Of a DNA stretch of 43,691 bases, positions 7,287-17,612 are shown piece by piece. Made by a program: the position numbers and the translations under genes. Within the stretch, counting starts at the first letter, position 1. Each line of letters opens with the position of its first letter. Origin of the DNA: Bacteroidaceae bacterium (GTDB lineage: Bacteria > Bacteroidota > Bacteroidia > Bacteroidales > Bacteroidaceae); contig JAGCDE010000052.1 in assembly GCA_017651315.1 (NCBI GenBank), positions 1 to 43,691 on the forward strand, written 5' to 3'. The notes beneath the pieces were generated by a model that had not been told where the DNA came from, did no database searches, and saw only the letters and a list, made by a program, of their open reading frames with translations.

Positions 7287-7730
7287 ATGAGATTTTACGC
7301 CAAATATGCAACAGCAATGCTTTGCCTGACAATGCCTTGTTTCCTGACTGTTAACGCTCAGGACAACAAGAATTCCGATGAAAGCTATCCAGAAATGACT
7401 TTCGTTGAAAAGACCCACAATTTCGGTATTTTCGATATTGAGCATGGTGACAAGGAGTGCTGGTTCGTCTTTACGAACACCGGAAAGAAAGACCTGATGA
7501 TTCTTTCCGCACAGGCCTCCTGCGGATGTACCGAACCCATATTCCCCAAGACACCCATACCTCCCGGAGCTTCAGATTCCATAAAGGTCACCTACAAAGG
7601 TTCAACAAGGCGGCCGGGAGTCTTCAAGAAAACCATTTCGCTTAAAACCAACTGCAAGATTGATTCCGATTACATCTACATCATGGGCGAGATGGTTGAA
7701 AAAGTAGTTCAGGAGAGGCTTGAGAAATAA
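7287..7730 (+). CDS. DUF1573 secreted protein
   Basis: A 147-residue protein with a cleavable signal peptide (residues 1-21, ending VNAQ). The body reads FVEKTHNFGIFDIEHGD, then a VFTNTGKKDL strand and the ASCGCTEP motif (about 80-87), then GVFKKTISLKTN. These are hallmarks of DUF1573, an Ig-like fold of periplasmic or surface Bacteroidetes proteins of unknown role. The gene stands alone, divergent from DUF4301, and ends at a strong bidirectional terminator. Its promoter is less clear; TAACTTAG near 7252 is a one-mismatch -7 box. Confidence 0.85.
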   Translation: MRFYAKYATAMLCLTMPCFLTVNAQDNKNSDESYPEMTFVEKTHNFGIFDIEHGDKECWFVFTNTGKKDLMILSAQASCGCTEPIFPKTPIPPGASDSIKVTYKGSTRRPGVFKKTISLKTNCKIDSDYIYIMGEMVEKVVQERLEK

Positions 7731-7767
7731 AAAAATCCTGCGGTGAGTTTCCGCAGGATTTTTTTAT
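7731..7767. terminator. Bidirectional terminator between DUF1573 and GH51
   Basis: AAAAATCCTGCGG and CCGCAGGATTTTT form a 13-bp stem around a TGAGTTT loop, with A- and T-runs on both sides. It serves two convergent genes. Confidence 0.9.
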
Positions 7768-7779
7768 AACCCGGTTCTG

Positions 7780-9348
7780 TTATTCTATCTCAAGAGTGAC
7801 AATACTGGCGGCAGGTATCTCAAGAGTTACCGCCCCACTCTTCCTGTCAATCTTGGCTCCTGAGAAATCGGCAAGCTTAATCTTGTCGGGATTCTCGAAT
7901 GTGTTGTAATCGGTAGCCTTGGCGCTTGTCAGGATCTTGGCGGTCACCTTCTTTGCACTGAAGCCGTCTATGTTCACAATCACGCTCTGAGGCTCGTCCA
8001 GCTTGACATTCGACATGGAGACATGCAGCTTACCGCTCTTGTCCTTCGATGCTGTGGAGCTGAACAGCGGCAGAGGACGTGTGGCACCCTCATCCGGATT
8101 GGCGGCATAACGCTCATTGGGAGTAAGCTTGACACCAACACCGTCCAGATCGGTGGGTATATATGTGGCATCCATGTGCGGCTTGTACATGTAGAACAGC
8201 CAGTATGTGGGAGTGAGCACCATCTTGTCATCCTTGGTCAGAATCATGGACTGGAGCACATTGGCCACCTGGGCTATATTGGTCATCTGGATGCGGTCAC
8301 AGTACTTGTGGAACACATCGAGGGAGAGCGATGCCACCATTGCGTCGCGCATGGTGTTCTGCTGATAGAGCTGTGTGCCGGGCTCCGGCTCCCACCATGT
8401 CCCCCACTCATCCACCAGCAACGGGGTGTTGTGCTGCGGATCGTACTTGCTCATGATGGCCAGATGTTTCTGAATCACAGGCTCAATGCCGAGGCACTTG
8501 CCTAAGCACCAGTAGTAATCCTCATCGGAGAACCCTGTGGCAGGCTTCTTGGCCCCCACCCACCCGGATACGGTATAGTAGTGCAGGGATACGGCATTCA
8601 TCATGGAGCCGATCTTCTTCATGAGCACATCGGTCCACTCATAGTCATAGTCTGTGGCACCGCTGGCAATCTTGAACAGACGGGTTCCGTTGAAATCACG
8701 GCAGTAGGTCTGGTAACGGCGGAAAATATCGGAATAGTACTCCGGCAGCATATTGCCTCCGCAGCCCCAAGCCTCGTTGCCTATACCTATATATTTAACG
8801 TGCCAGGGTTCCTCACGGCCGTTCTGCTTGCGGAGCTTGGCCATAGGTCCGTCGGCGGCGTTCATATACTCAATCCACTTGGCAGCCTCCTCGACAGAGC
8901 CGCTACCCACATTAAGGGATATGTAAGGCTCGCATCCGATAAGCTCGCACAGGTTCAGGAACTCATGTGTGCCGAAGCTGTTGTCCTCCACTATACCGCC
9001 CCAGTTGTTGTTGACCATGACCGGACGGTTCTCCTTGGGACCTATTCCGTCCATCCAGTGGTACTCATCGGCATAACAACCGCCTGGCCAGCGCATCACA
9101 GGCACCTGAAGATCCTTGAGGGCGTTAAGAACATCGTTACGGTAGCCTTTGGTATTTGGAACCGATGACTCCGGGCCTACCCACAGGCCACCGTAAATAC
9201 AGGTTCCGAGATGCTCCGAAAACTGCCCGTATATATTCCTGTTTATGGTTGCACCGGGCTTGTCGGCATGGACGGTTACAGTAACGTCATTCCTGGCACC
9301 CACTGGCAATACTGCGGCCAGCGACAAAAACAGCAATATTCTCTTCAT
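7780..9348 (-). CDS. GH51 alpha-L-arabinofuranosidase, secreted
   Basis: A 522-residue enzyme with a signal peptide (1-18). It removes terminal arabinofuranosyl residues from arabinoxylan or arabinan. Visible motifs are IYGQFSEHLGTCIYGGLW (about 39-56), the acid/base Glu in GIGNEAWGCGG (E192) and the nucleophile Glu in LLVDEWGTWWE (E314). The C-terminal 120 residues form the usual beta-sandwich. The length is normal for bacterial GH51. It starts 11 bp after the fasciclin lipoprotein gene and so is probably in the same operon. Export fits work on oligosaccharides in the periplasm. A broader substrate range cannot be excluded. Confidence 0.92.
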   Translation of the reverse strand: MKRILLFLSLAAVLPVGARNDVTVTVHADKPGATINRNIYGQFSEHLGTCIYGGLWVGPESSVPNTKGYRNDVLNALKDLQVPVMRWPGGCYADEYHWMDGIGPKENRPVMVNNNWGGIVEDNSFGTHEFLNLCELIGCEPYISLNVGSGSVEEAAKWIEYMNAADGPMAKLRKQNGREEPWHVKYIGIGNEAWGCGGNMLPEYYSDIFRRYQTYCRDFNGTRLFKIASGATDYDYEWTDVLMKKIGSMMNAVSLHYYTVSGWVGAKKPATGFSDEDYYWCLGKCLGIEPVIQKHLAIMSKYDPQHNTPLLVDEWGTWWEPEPGTQLYQQNTMRDAMVASLSLDVFHKYCDRIQMTNIAQVANVLQSMILTKDDKMVLTPTYWLFYMYKPHMDATYIPTDLDGVGVKLTPNERYAANPDEGATRPLPLFSSTASKDKSGKLHVSMSNVKLDEPQSVIVNIDGFSAKKVTAKILTSAKATDYNTFENPDKIKLADFSGAKIDRKSGAVTLEIPAASIVTLEIE

Positions 9349-9359
9349 ATATCAGCGTA

Positions 9360-11327
9360 TCAATAGATGTTTTCACCTTCGTCACTACCCCAGACTGTCT
9401 TGGGAACAAGCTCAAGATAATCATAGACCATCTCAGCCATGTTGTTGTCCATAAGCTGACGGACACGCAGATAGTAGTCCGCCTCGGCCGACATATACTG
9501 TGTGGTTATGATTTTTCTCAAAGTACCCCTGTTGGCCCTGAAGTTTGTGCCGCTGAATGTATAGGCACCCGGACCTTTCATGTAGCCACGGTTGCGCATA
9601 CCCTTCTCCAAAAGGCGTATCTCATCCTCAGTATAATCGCCGTCCGAGAACCAGCCTATCTCAGGATTATCTCCACCTACGCGAAGGTCAGTCGGTATGT
9701 CGGTGGGATCCATCTGGTCCGGGGAAGCGCCGAAATAAGCCTGGATAATACCGCGGGAAGTCATGGGAGGATAACCGACACGGACCTCGTATGTTCCGTC
9801 AAACGGTACGGGCGGAAGCTTCACTGTAGCGTCATATATACCCTGAAGGATAACCTCATCACCCTGATAGCTGGCGAAATACTGGTGACGGCTGCGGATT
9901 GAGAGCAGAGTCTCCGGCGAGAAACTCCACCACTTGGTGAACCCGTTAATCATACCGGTGCACTGGTTCTCGTTCGGTCCGCCGTAACGGTTACGTCCAC
10001 CGCTGTTCACGAAGTCAGGTGACATGGTGGTGCAGTCATAACGGATACGTGTATTGAGCACCACATTACGTACATCGTGACTATATACGAGTATCTCATC
10101 CACATAGTGGTAAATACCGTTCAGGGCATCCTGCTGAATACCGGGCATCTCCGAGGGGGAGTAAATCCTGACACCTCTGGTGAGGTCATCAGTCGGCGGA
10201 TTCTTGGGATCACCCTTACGGTTGATGTATATACCGTTGGGATTGGCCCTCTGAGGTGTGCAGAAGCGCATGAATGAATGCGGAAGTATGGTCTCGAAGA
10301 AATCCTCTATATCCCAGACCCCACGCTCAAAGTTACCTATTATATTACGGTTGGTCACATTCCATGCATCATACTGTCCGTAGAACTCCAGCAGGTGATA
10401 GGAAACGAACCTGTTCAGAGGATTCCTGCGGTCAGTATAGTCATCATCGTACTGTGTTCCGTCAGCAGGATATGACTCGTGATAAACGTCCTTGGCATAC
10501 TGGATCAAATCATCGAGAGTGTAGATGCCATGCTTGTGGTAAACACTGTCAGGCTCCACGAAAGCGGTATATTTGAAATAACGTTTCTCCGGGAATATGG
10601 CATACTCCCACTCATTTCCTGTGTGGTAATATACGCCAATGGTGCAGGAGTCACCTCCGGGGGCACGGTAATTCAAATCCATATACTTTTCAAGGGAGTC
10701 ATTCATGTGGGTAAGTATCAAGGCCTTGTAGAAAAGCGATATGGCGGAGTCAGTAGCCAGAAGCTCGGGAAGCATGAGGGTGCTGGGCTCAATAACGCGG
10801 TCAACCACATGAACCACACCGTTCTGCACGGTATCGTTCATTCTCATGAGCCATGAATCCTTGTTCACATAGTACCTGGCGCTGCTGTCGGGACCGTAGT
10901 CACAAGAGAACGAGAGGTAGCGGTCAAGCCTGTTGGGAGCAGGGAATGCGCCCTCCACAAGGTCTGTCGTGAAATAGGGATTGTCAAGCAGATGGGTCTG
11001 GCCTATGGTATCGCAGACAATCACCGGTATGTCGGCCACGCTTGAATAGCCTTTTTCTCTCATATACTGCTCAATAGCCTCATTCGTAGGTGCGAAACAG
11101 GTATATTCGCCGTAAGTGGCCATCTCACCCCAAAGGTGGGCTTTCTTTAGAATCTCAATAAAAAGGCTGAAATCATACACGCCATTCTCCTCAAGGAAAC
11201 TGGAAATGGTATGATCCTCAAAAGTGTAATATGAACCGGGGTGCATTTCATCAAGACATCCGTTCAAGGCAAACACCAAAGCCACTCCTGACAGAGCCTT
11301 GGCTACAACAGATCTGATTTTGTCCAT
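9360..11327 (-). CDS. Fasciclin-domain lipoprotein
   Basis: A 655-residue lipoprotein (signal ending ALNGC, Cys24). The N-terminal half carries a fasciclin (FAS1) domain: TFAPTNEAI-like CFAPTNEAIEQYM near residue 83 and NGVVHVVDRVIEP near 168. A second, degenerate FAS1-like segment with LNRFVSYHLLEF and GIYHYVDEILVY follows at about 285-415. The C-terminal 240 residues look like a beta-rich binding domain. It precedes the GH51 arabinofuranosidase by 11 bp, so a surface polysaccharide-binding role is plausible but inferred. A complete -33/-7 promoter lies at 11357-11387 and overlaps the divergent mltG promoter. Confidence 0.8.
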   Translation of the reverse strand: MDKIRSVVAKALSGVALVFALNGCLDEMHPGSYYTFEDHTISSFLEENGVYDFSLFIEILKKAHLWGEMATYGEYTCFAPTNEAIEQYMREKGYSSVADIPVIVCDTIGQTHLLDNPYFTTDLVEGAFPAPNRLDRYLSFSCDYGPDSSARYYVNKDSWLMRMNDTVQNGVVHVVDRVIEPSTLMLPELLATDSAISLFYKALILTHMNDSLEKYMDLNYRAPGGDSCTIGVYYHTGNEWEYAIFPEKRYFKYTAFVEPDSVYHKHGIYTLDDLIQYAKDVYHESYPADGTQYDDDYTDRRNPLNRFVSYHLLEFYGQYDAWNVTNRNIIGNFERGVWDIEDFFETILPHSFMRFCTPQRANPNGIYINRKGDPKNPPTDDLTRGVRIYSPSEMPGIQQDALNGIYHYVDEILVYSHDVRNVVLNTRIRYDCTTMSPDFVNSGGRNRYGGPNENQCTGMINGFTKWWSFSPETLLSIRSRHQYFASYQGDEVILQGIYDATVKLPPVPFDGTYEVRVGYPPMTSRGIIQAYFGASPDQMDPTDIPTDLRVGGDNPEIGWFSDGDYTEDEIRLLEKGMRNRGYMKGPGAYTFSGTNFRANRGTLRKIITTQYMSAEADYYLRVRQLMDNNMAEMVYDYLELVPKTVWGSDEGENIY

Positions 11328-11356
11328 AAGAAGGTTAAAACTAGGTTATTTGTGTG

Positions 11357-11387
11357 CAAATATAAACTAACTTTGCAAACAGACAAA
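11357..11387 (-). promoter_or_regulatory. Promoter of the fasciclin-GH51 operon
   Basis: On the minus strand, TTTG at 11384-11387, then a 19-nt spacer and TATATTTG at 11357-11364: a complete Bacteroidetes promoter. It physically overlaps the mltG promoter on the opposite strand. Confidence 0.75.
11368..11375 (+). promoter_or_regulatory. -7 promoter box of mltG
   Basis: TAACTTTG matches TAnnTTTG and lies 18 bp before the ATG at 11394. It lies within the possible upstream extension of the frame, which argues for 11394 as the real start. Confidence 0.6.
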
Positions 11388-11393
11388 AAAAAA

Positions 11394-12422
11394 ATGAATA
11401 AAACGACAAAAATATTTATTGCAACCCTGCTCACACTCATTGTAGCGTCAGGTGCCGTATTGTACACATTCTATAAAATGCTTGAATCCCCGGTAACCAC
11501 GAAGGAGTCTTTCAGATTATACATCACTCCAGGTTACACTCAGGATAAGGTTATGGAGAGCATTCTGCTCAACGATCCCGATGCCAGCGTCAAAGGACTC
11601 CGGCTATGGCTCAACCACCGGCACTACGCCGACAAAGTCCTGACCGGATGCTACACAGTCAACGCCGGCGCATCGGCAAGGGAGGTGGCCGATATGCTGT
11701 CAGGCGGAATCCAGACTCCCGTCAGGCTCAGGATAAGCAGTGTAAGGACAGTGGACAGGATGGCATCGGCCATCTCCTCCCAGCTCATGATGGATTCAGC
11801 ACAGGTCAGTTCCCTGCTTTCGGACAGGCAGTTCCTGGATTCCATAGGATACGCTCCCGAGACGGTGTTCTGCATGATTATCCCCAACACATACGAGGTA
11901 TGGTGGAATATCACACCGGAAGCCCTTGTCAAGCGGTTGCTCCAGGAAAAGGAGAGATTCTGGAACGATGACCGCAGGCAGAAAGCCGCCCGTCTCGGGA
12001 TGGACAGCAACCAGGTCATGACTCTTGCCTCCATTGTCGAGGAGGAGACCGCCATGGCCGATGAGCTGCCGGTCGTGGCTGGCCTATACATAAACCGCCT
12101 GAAGCGGGGAATGCCGCTCCAGGCTGACCCTACCGTGATTTTCGCTCTTGGCGGCGAGAGGCCGAAAAGAGTCCTCAACGCCCACCTTGAGATTGATTCC
12201 CCATACAACACCTATAAGATACAGGGACTCCCGCCCGCCCCCATCAGGTTCGTGAACATAAGCTCCATCGATGCCGTGCTGAATCCCGCAAGCCATAACT
12301 ATCTGTACATGTGCGCCAAGGAGGATTTCTCAGGATACCACAACTTTGCCTCCACCCTATCGCAGCACAACGCCAACGCCGCACGATACCGCCAGGCCCT
12401 GGACAAGGCCGGGATCCGATGA
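11394..12422 (+). CDS. mltG: Endolytic murein transglycosylase MltG
   Basis: MltG cleaves nascent peptidoglycan at the inner membrane and sets glycan strand length. The protein is 342 residues from the ATG at 11394, with a short cytoplasmic start (MNKTTK) and one membrane span (about 7-27). The YceG-like domain shows ASIVEEET (catalytic Glu region, about 205), AGLYINRLKRGMPLQADPT, APIRFVNISSIDAVLNPA and YLYMCAKEDFSGYHNFA. All are hallmarks of the family. The frame is open upstream to 11352, but that extension covers the -7 box. The gene converges on the GH10 xylanase and stands alone on the plus strand. Confidence 0.92.
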   Translation: MNKTTKIFIATLLTLIVASGAVLYTFYKMLESPVTTKESFRLYITPGYTQDKVMESILLNDPDASVKGLRLWLNHRHYADKVLTGCYTVNAGASAREVADMLSGGIQTPVRLRISSVRTVDRMASAISSQLMMDSAQVSSLLSDRQFLDSIGYAPETVFCMIIPNTYEVWWNITPEALVKRLLQEKERFWNDDRRQKAARLGMDSNQVMTLASIVEEETAMADELPVVAGLYINRLKRGMPLQADPTVIFALGGERPKRVLNAHLEIDSPYNTYKIQGLPPAPIRFVNISSIDAVLNPASHNYLYMCAKEDFSGYHNFASTLSQHNANAARYRQALDKAGIR

Positions 12423-12432
12423 TGGAACATGG

Positions 12433-12462
12433 AAAAAAGGGCAACCGTTACGGCTGCCCCTT
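12433..12462 (-). terminator. Terminator of the GH10 xylanase gene
   Basis: On the minus strand, GGGCAGCCG and CGGTTGCCC pair (one G-T) around TAA, followed by TTTTTT. It lies 23 bp after the xylanase stop. Confidence 0.75.
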
Positions 12463-12485
12463 CATGACCAATTCTCCCTTCATCC

Positions 12486-14243
<1,758 letters not shown>

Positions 14244-14377
14244 TTACCACTGTCATGCACCGGTTTGCGAATGACCAACCGGTTTATCCTGCGAATATAA
14301 CGAATAATTCAAACCAAGCACAGTTTTTGGCCCGATTTTTTGACATCATCATTATGAAACCATATAGAATAATATCG

Positions 14378-16528
14378 TTAGTGATCCATAAAATATTTCT
14401 TCCCGTCGCGGATAAGGATGCCTTTATGCATCCTGCCTGATGGAAGTCCCTGGATGTCATAATAAAAGGCTTTGGGGGCGGAGTCTTTCCGAATCATGTC
14501 CACATTAGTCAGATCATCTGTTATTATTCCGAAATCCTTCCATCCATCTGCAGCCTTGTACAGTTCCACACTGCCTGGCGGGACAACAAGAACATCATTA
14601 ATCAAATTATATCGTGCACAAAACGGGGAAAAGAAAGATCCTTGCGTAAACGAAACAGGCTGTGTAAATGTTTGAGGTTGCCTGGACATGTTAATCACTA
14701 CAACTTGACCAATACCAGTACGTCCATCCATATAAACATCAAAGCCAAAAGCACAATTCCCTATTTCGGTCAATGAACCTGATATTGTCACATCAGAAAC
14801 ATTTCTGCAACCGGAAAAGGCATACCCACCAACTTTCTGCACTCCTTCCGATATAACTATTGTTTTCAAAGAATCACACTCCGAGAAAGCATTATGTCCG
14901 ATTGTTTTAACATTTGAAGGTATTACAACTGAAGTCAATCTATCACAATTTGCAAAAGCACTACTCCCGATGTGACTGACATGTTCAGGTATATCTATTG
15001 ATGTAAAAATACAACCATAAAACATACCGTCACTAATGGACTCAATTCCAGGAGGTAATACAAAAGGAGTTAAACCACTGTAGGCAAAAACATAACTGCC
15101 TATAAAAGATACCGACTCCGGAATTGTAACCGAAGACAGATTATAGCAACCTGAGAAAGCGGCATCTTCAATACGTTCCAGGGATTCAGGGAGTCTGATT
15201 TCCTGCAGATCACCACATCCATAAAAACAGCGATTCGGAATGGTCCTCCAGCTGTCAGGAATAGATAGCTCTTTGATGCGGCTATAAGCGAGCACTTCTC
15301 TCCCCATATCGGAATCCGACAGATTCTGAGGTATTGTAAATGAATCCAGACCACGGCAATAATAGAAGGCGTAGTCTCCTATTCTCTCTATAGAATCCAC
15401 CCAGAGTATCCCGTTCACTTTTTCACAATAGGCAAATGCATAGTCCCCGATAGATTTAAGCCCCATGGGAAAAGAGACAGATTCCAGATTCTTGCATCCA
15501 TTAAAGGCATTTGCTCCTACCCCCGTAATACCTTCGTTGATTACTATAGAAAAAATATCATTGCCATAATGCACCATCCAAGGAGCCTCACCAGCCTTGT
15601 AATCTTTAATGGTACCGTCACCACTAAGTGTAAGTGCATTAGTTATGGTATCAAACCTCCACGTGATACTGCCATCAACACCTTCAAGGGGAACTTCCGG
15701 CTTAGCCATTTCAATAATGTTGAATTTACTCCAGACAACGTTGTTTTTGTAGCTATCAGCACAACCATAAGGAACCATAAGTGTGCAATAGCTGGAAAAT
15801 GCATCCTCGGAAACAGTTAATGGTATTTCTGAATAGTTTATGACTAACGACAGGTTATTACAGTCCCTGAAAGCTTCTTCGAGAATAATTCCATTTCCCT
15901 CAAAAACCACAGTTTTAAGGCTGTCGCAGCCTGCGAATCCCCACTGAGGAGCACATAATCCATCTGGGATATGTATTTCCGTGAGACCACTCATCATAAA
16001 ACATTCTAATGCCAGACCTGCTCCTCCGTTCGAGCCAGACGGTTTCATGGTATTTGGTAAATTTATCTTTTTCAATGATTTACAATAACCAAAAGCCGTA
16101 CTGCCTATTTGTTCAAGCCCATCCGGTAAGTTAATATTGGACAAGGAAGTACAACCATAGAAAGCATACATATCAATTCTCTTTATGTCATCGCCAAGAA
16201 TGATGGATTCTATTTCATCACATTCACTAAAAGCAAATGAGCCTATAGTTGTTATGCCATTGCCCACAACAACAGAACGGACAGGTTTCTTTACCAAAGC
16301 TACTTCATTTCTATAATTCCAAGGGGCTGGACTGGAATGACCAGACCAAATATGAGGTCCCCCCATTGGCCCTTCCCCTTCAATCACAAGATTTCCACTT
16401 TCCGTATCAAAAGACCATGACACATTGTAGTATGTACCGGTAACAACTTCACAGCGCACATACTGGCAGCATAATAGCGCCAGGACTTGCGCCACTATGA
16501 AAAAAAGACATCTTTCATTTGTTCTCAT
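14378..16528 (-). CDS. BspA-like leucine-rich repeat surface protein with type IX-like tail
   Basis: A 716-residue protein with a signal peptide (1-26) and many repeats of the form IGxxAFxxCxxLxxIxLPxxxxxI (TpLRR/BspA family). They run from about 95 to 250 and again from about 330 to 610. Two copies of a WSFDTESGNLxIxGxG-type lead-in, the second WRFDTITNALTLSGDG, precede the two repeat blocks (near residues 32 and 285), suggesting an internal duplication. The C-terminus (YYDIQGLPSGR ... GILIRDGKKYFM) resembles a type A sorting tail. BspA-like proteins bind host or partner-cell surfaces in oral and gut Bacteroidetes. The gene is the far member of the second regulator locus. Confidence 0.85.
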   Translation of the reverse strand: MRTNERCLFFIVAQVLALLCCQYVRCEVVTGTYYNVSWSFDTESGNLVIEGEGPMGGPHIWSGHSSPAPWNYRNEVALVKKPVRSVVVGNGITTIGSFAFSECDEIESIILGDDIKRIDMYAFYGCTSLSNINLPDGLEQIGSTAFGYCKSLKKINLPNTMKPSGSNGGAGLALECFMMSGLTEIHIPDGLCAPQWGFAGCDSLKTVVFEGNGIILEEAFRDCNNLSLVINYSEIPLTVSEDAFSSYCTLMVPYGCADSYKNNVVWSKFNIIEMAKPEVPLEGVDGSITWRFDTITNALTLSGDGTIKDYKAGEAPWMVHYGNDIFSIVINEGITGVGANAFNGCKNLESVSFPMGLKSIGDYAFAYCEKVNGILWVDSIERIGDYAFYYCRGLDSFTIPQNLSDSDMGREVLAYSRIKELSIPDSWRTIPNRCFYGCGDLQEIRLPESLERIEDAAFSGCYNLSSVTIPESVSFIGSYVFAYSGLTPFVLPPGIESISDGMFYGCIFTSIDIPEHVSHIGSSAFANCDRLTSVVIPSNVKTIGHNAFSECDSLKTIVISEGVQKVGGYAFSGCRNVSDVTISGSLTEIGNCAFGFDVYMDGRTGIGQVVVINMSRQPQTFTQPVSFTQGSFFSPFCARYNLINDVLVVPPGSVELYKAADGWKDFGIITDDLTNVDMIRKDSAPKAFYYDIQGLPSGRMHKGILIRDGKKYFMDH

Positions 16529-16684
16529 AAAGCAATAAAAAATAATATGGTTAATTCATTATGTATAAAACAGTTGTTATACGCATTCCTGTTTTCTGGC
16601 CATCGTCTTCTACAGTTTAATCAAAACGATAGTATTATCCGCACATATAACTCCTCAAAGCATTAAGACCGACCTGCGGTTTGG

Positions 16685-16692
16685 CAAATATA
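16685..16692 (-). promoter_or_regulatory. -7 promoter box of the BspA-like gene
   Basis: TATATTTG on the minus strand matches TAnnTTTG and implies a 5' leader of about 150 nt before the ATG at 16528. The -33 element is weak. Confidence 0.5.
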
Positions 16693-16762
16693 AGCAAATC
16701 CTTGTTACTTTCTTCAACGAGACGATAAAAAACATTCTCTCTATCTGTAAAATAATTAACCA

Positions 16763-16950
16763 TTATATCAGAGTCCGCTGAATCAAAATCGGCATCTGAC
16801 AAAACTTGCGAAACTTAAATACTTTATTAACTACATTTTTCGGAAGGCTTCCACATGACGCTTTGACTTTGACGATTGTGCCTTCGGCGGGAAGGATAAA
16901 CTGTCCTAACAGAATGAGAATGACAGGAATGTGAAATCGGTTTTTTTCAT
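16763..16950 (-). pseudogene. Small exported-peptide gene frameshifted at an A7 run
   Basis: An ATG at 16950 followed by seven A (T-run 16941-16947 on plus) reads only 14 codons before TAG. One more A would open a 62-residue frame to a TAA at 16763-16765. That frame has a classic signal peptide (KK start, core IPVILILLG, then LPAEG) and a basic tail with two Cys. The region between the DUF3244 and BspA-like genes (16529-17015, 487 bp) otherwise holds only the BspA promoter. The gene could be truly broken, phase-variable at the homopolymer, rescued by slippage, or a sequencing error. The signal-like pattern could also be chance. Confidence 0.4.
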
Positions 16951-17015
16951 CTTGTAATACAATTAAAGGTCAAAACTGAAAACAGGAAGAACAATGTGTG
17001 ATACTAATGCATACA

Positions 17016-17393
17016 CTACAACACATAATCACCGTAATAGGAACTGCCATCCGACAGTATGAATGTCAGTCTATAAATGCCGGCATCGGAAGGAACTGCA
17101 ATCTGGAGCATGTTACTGTTGCTGCTGTTACTCCACTGCATGTTGTCACTCTGACGAGTAACAGTTCCATTAATGGAAGTAATGTCGTTACCACCTACTA
17201 TATTTACATATCCATTTTGATAGTAACAATGCAATTGATCAACGGAACGTGGACGATGAGGATCATTTATGTCAGAAATATGTATGTCAGTCTCGTCATC
17301 ATCAGGCACAAATGCCGATAGATTAATACTGAAGATACTTGAAAGTATCAGAAGTGTCACAAATCTCAAATTGTTGTTTTTGTTTGATTCCAT
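17016..17393 (-). CDS. Small secreted DUF3244-like protein
   Basis: A 125-residue protein with a signal peptide (about 1-27, ending LSA), then an acidic linker with DDDETD. A compact beta-domain follows (HCYYQNGYVNIVGGNDITSINGTVTR ... IYRLTFILSDGSSYYGDYVL, in pieces). The layout, with PRS and a short Ig-like sandwich, fits DUF3244 small secreted proteins of Bacteroides; this is a judgement from pattern only. It lies 219 bp downstream of the TPR regulator and is preceded by a perfect -7 box at 17417-17424, so it has its own regulated promoter. The function is unknown; a ligand for the regulator or a surface factor is speculation. Confidence 0.75.
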   Translation of the reverse strand: MESNKNNNLRFVTLLILSSIFSINLSAFVPDDDETDIHISDINDPHRPRSVDQLHCYYQNGYVNIVGGNDITSINGTVTRQSDNMQWSNSSNSNMLQIAVPSDAGIYRLTFILSDGSSYYGDYVL

Positions 17394-17416
17394 AAGTCAA
17401 AATTAATTGGTCATTG

Positions 17417-17424
17417 CAAATGTA
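17417..17424 (-). promoter_or_regulatory. -7 promoter box of the DUF3244-like gene
   Basis: TACATTTG on the minus strand matches TAnnTTTG and lies 24 bp before the ATG. The nearest TTTG upstream is 16 nt away, shorter than the usual spacer. Further upstream, CAGTCTG occurs twice on the plus strand (17464-17470, 17500-17506). Confidence 0.5.
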
Positions 17425-17612
17425 TATGAATTATGGAGGCCAAAAACTGAATTATGAGAGAAACAGTCTGACAAATTCAACCCGAATCATATTGACAATC
17501 AGTCTGTTGCAAAATCACGCAAAATTCAAATCTGACACATCAAATGTATCGCACAGAAAATCAATATTTTATAAAGGCTTCTCGAAAATGTGATTCCGAT
17601 AGTCAATAACCG

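Noticed and set aside
8581-9168. 195-codon plus-strand ORF opposite the GH51 gene
   Set aside because: It mirrors the real GH51 gene and has no start context or domain.
17464-17537. CAGTCTG and TCTGACA repeats upstream of the DUF3244-like gene as a firm operator
   Set aside because: The copies are short, irregularly spaced and in AT-rich sequence, so they are mentioned only as a weak hint.
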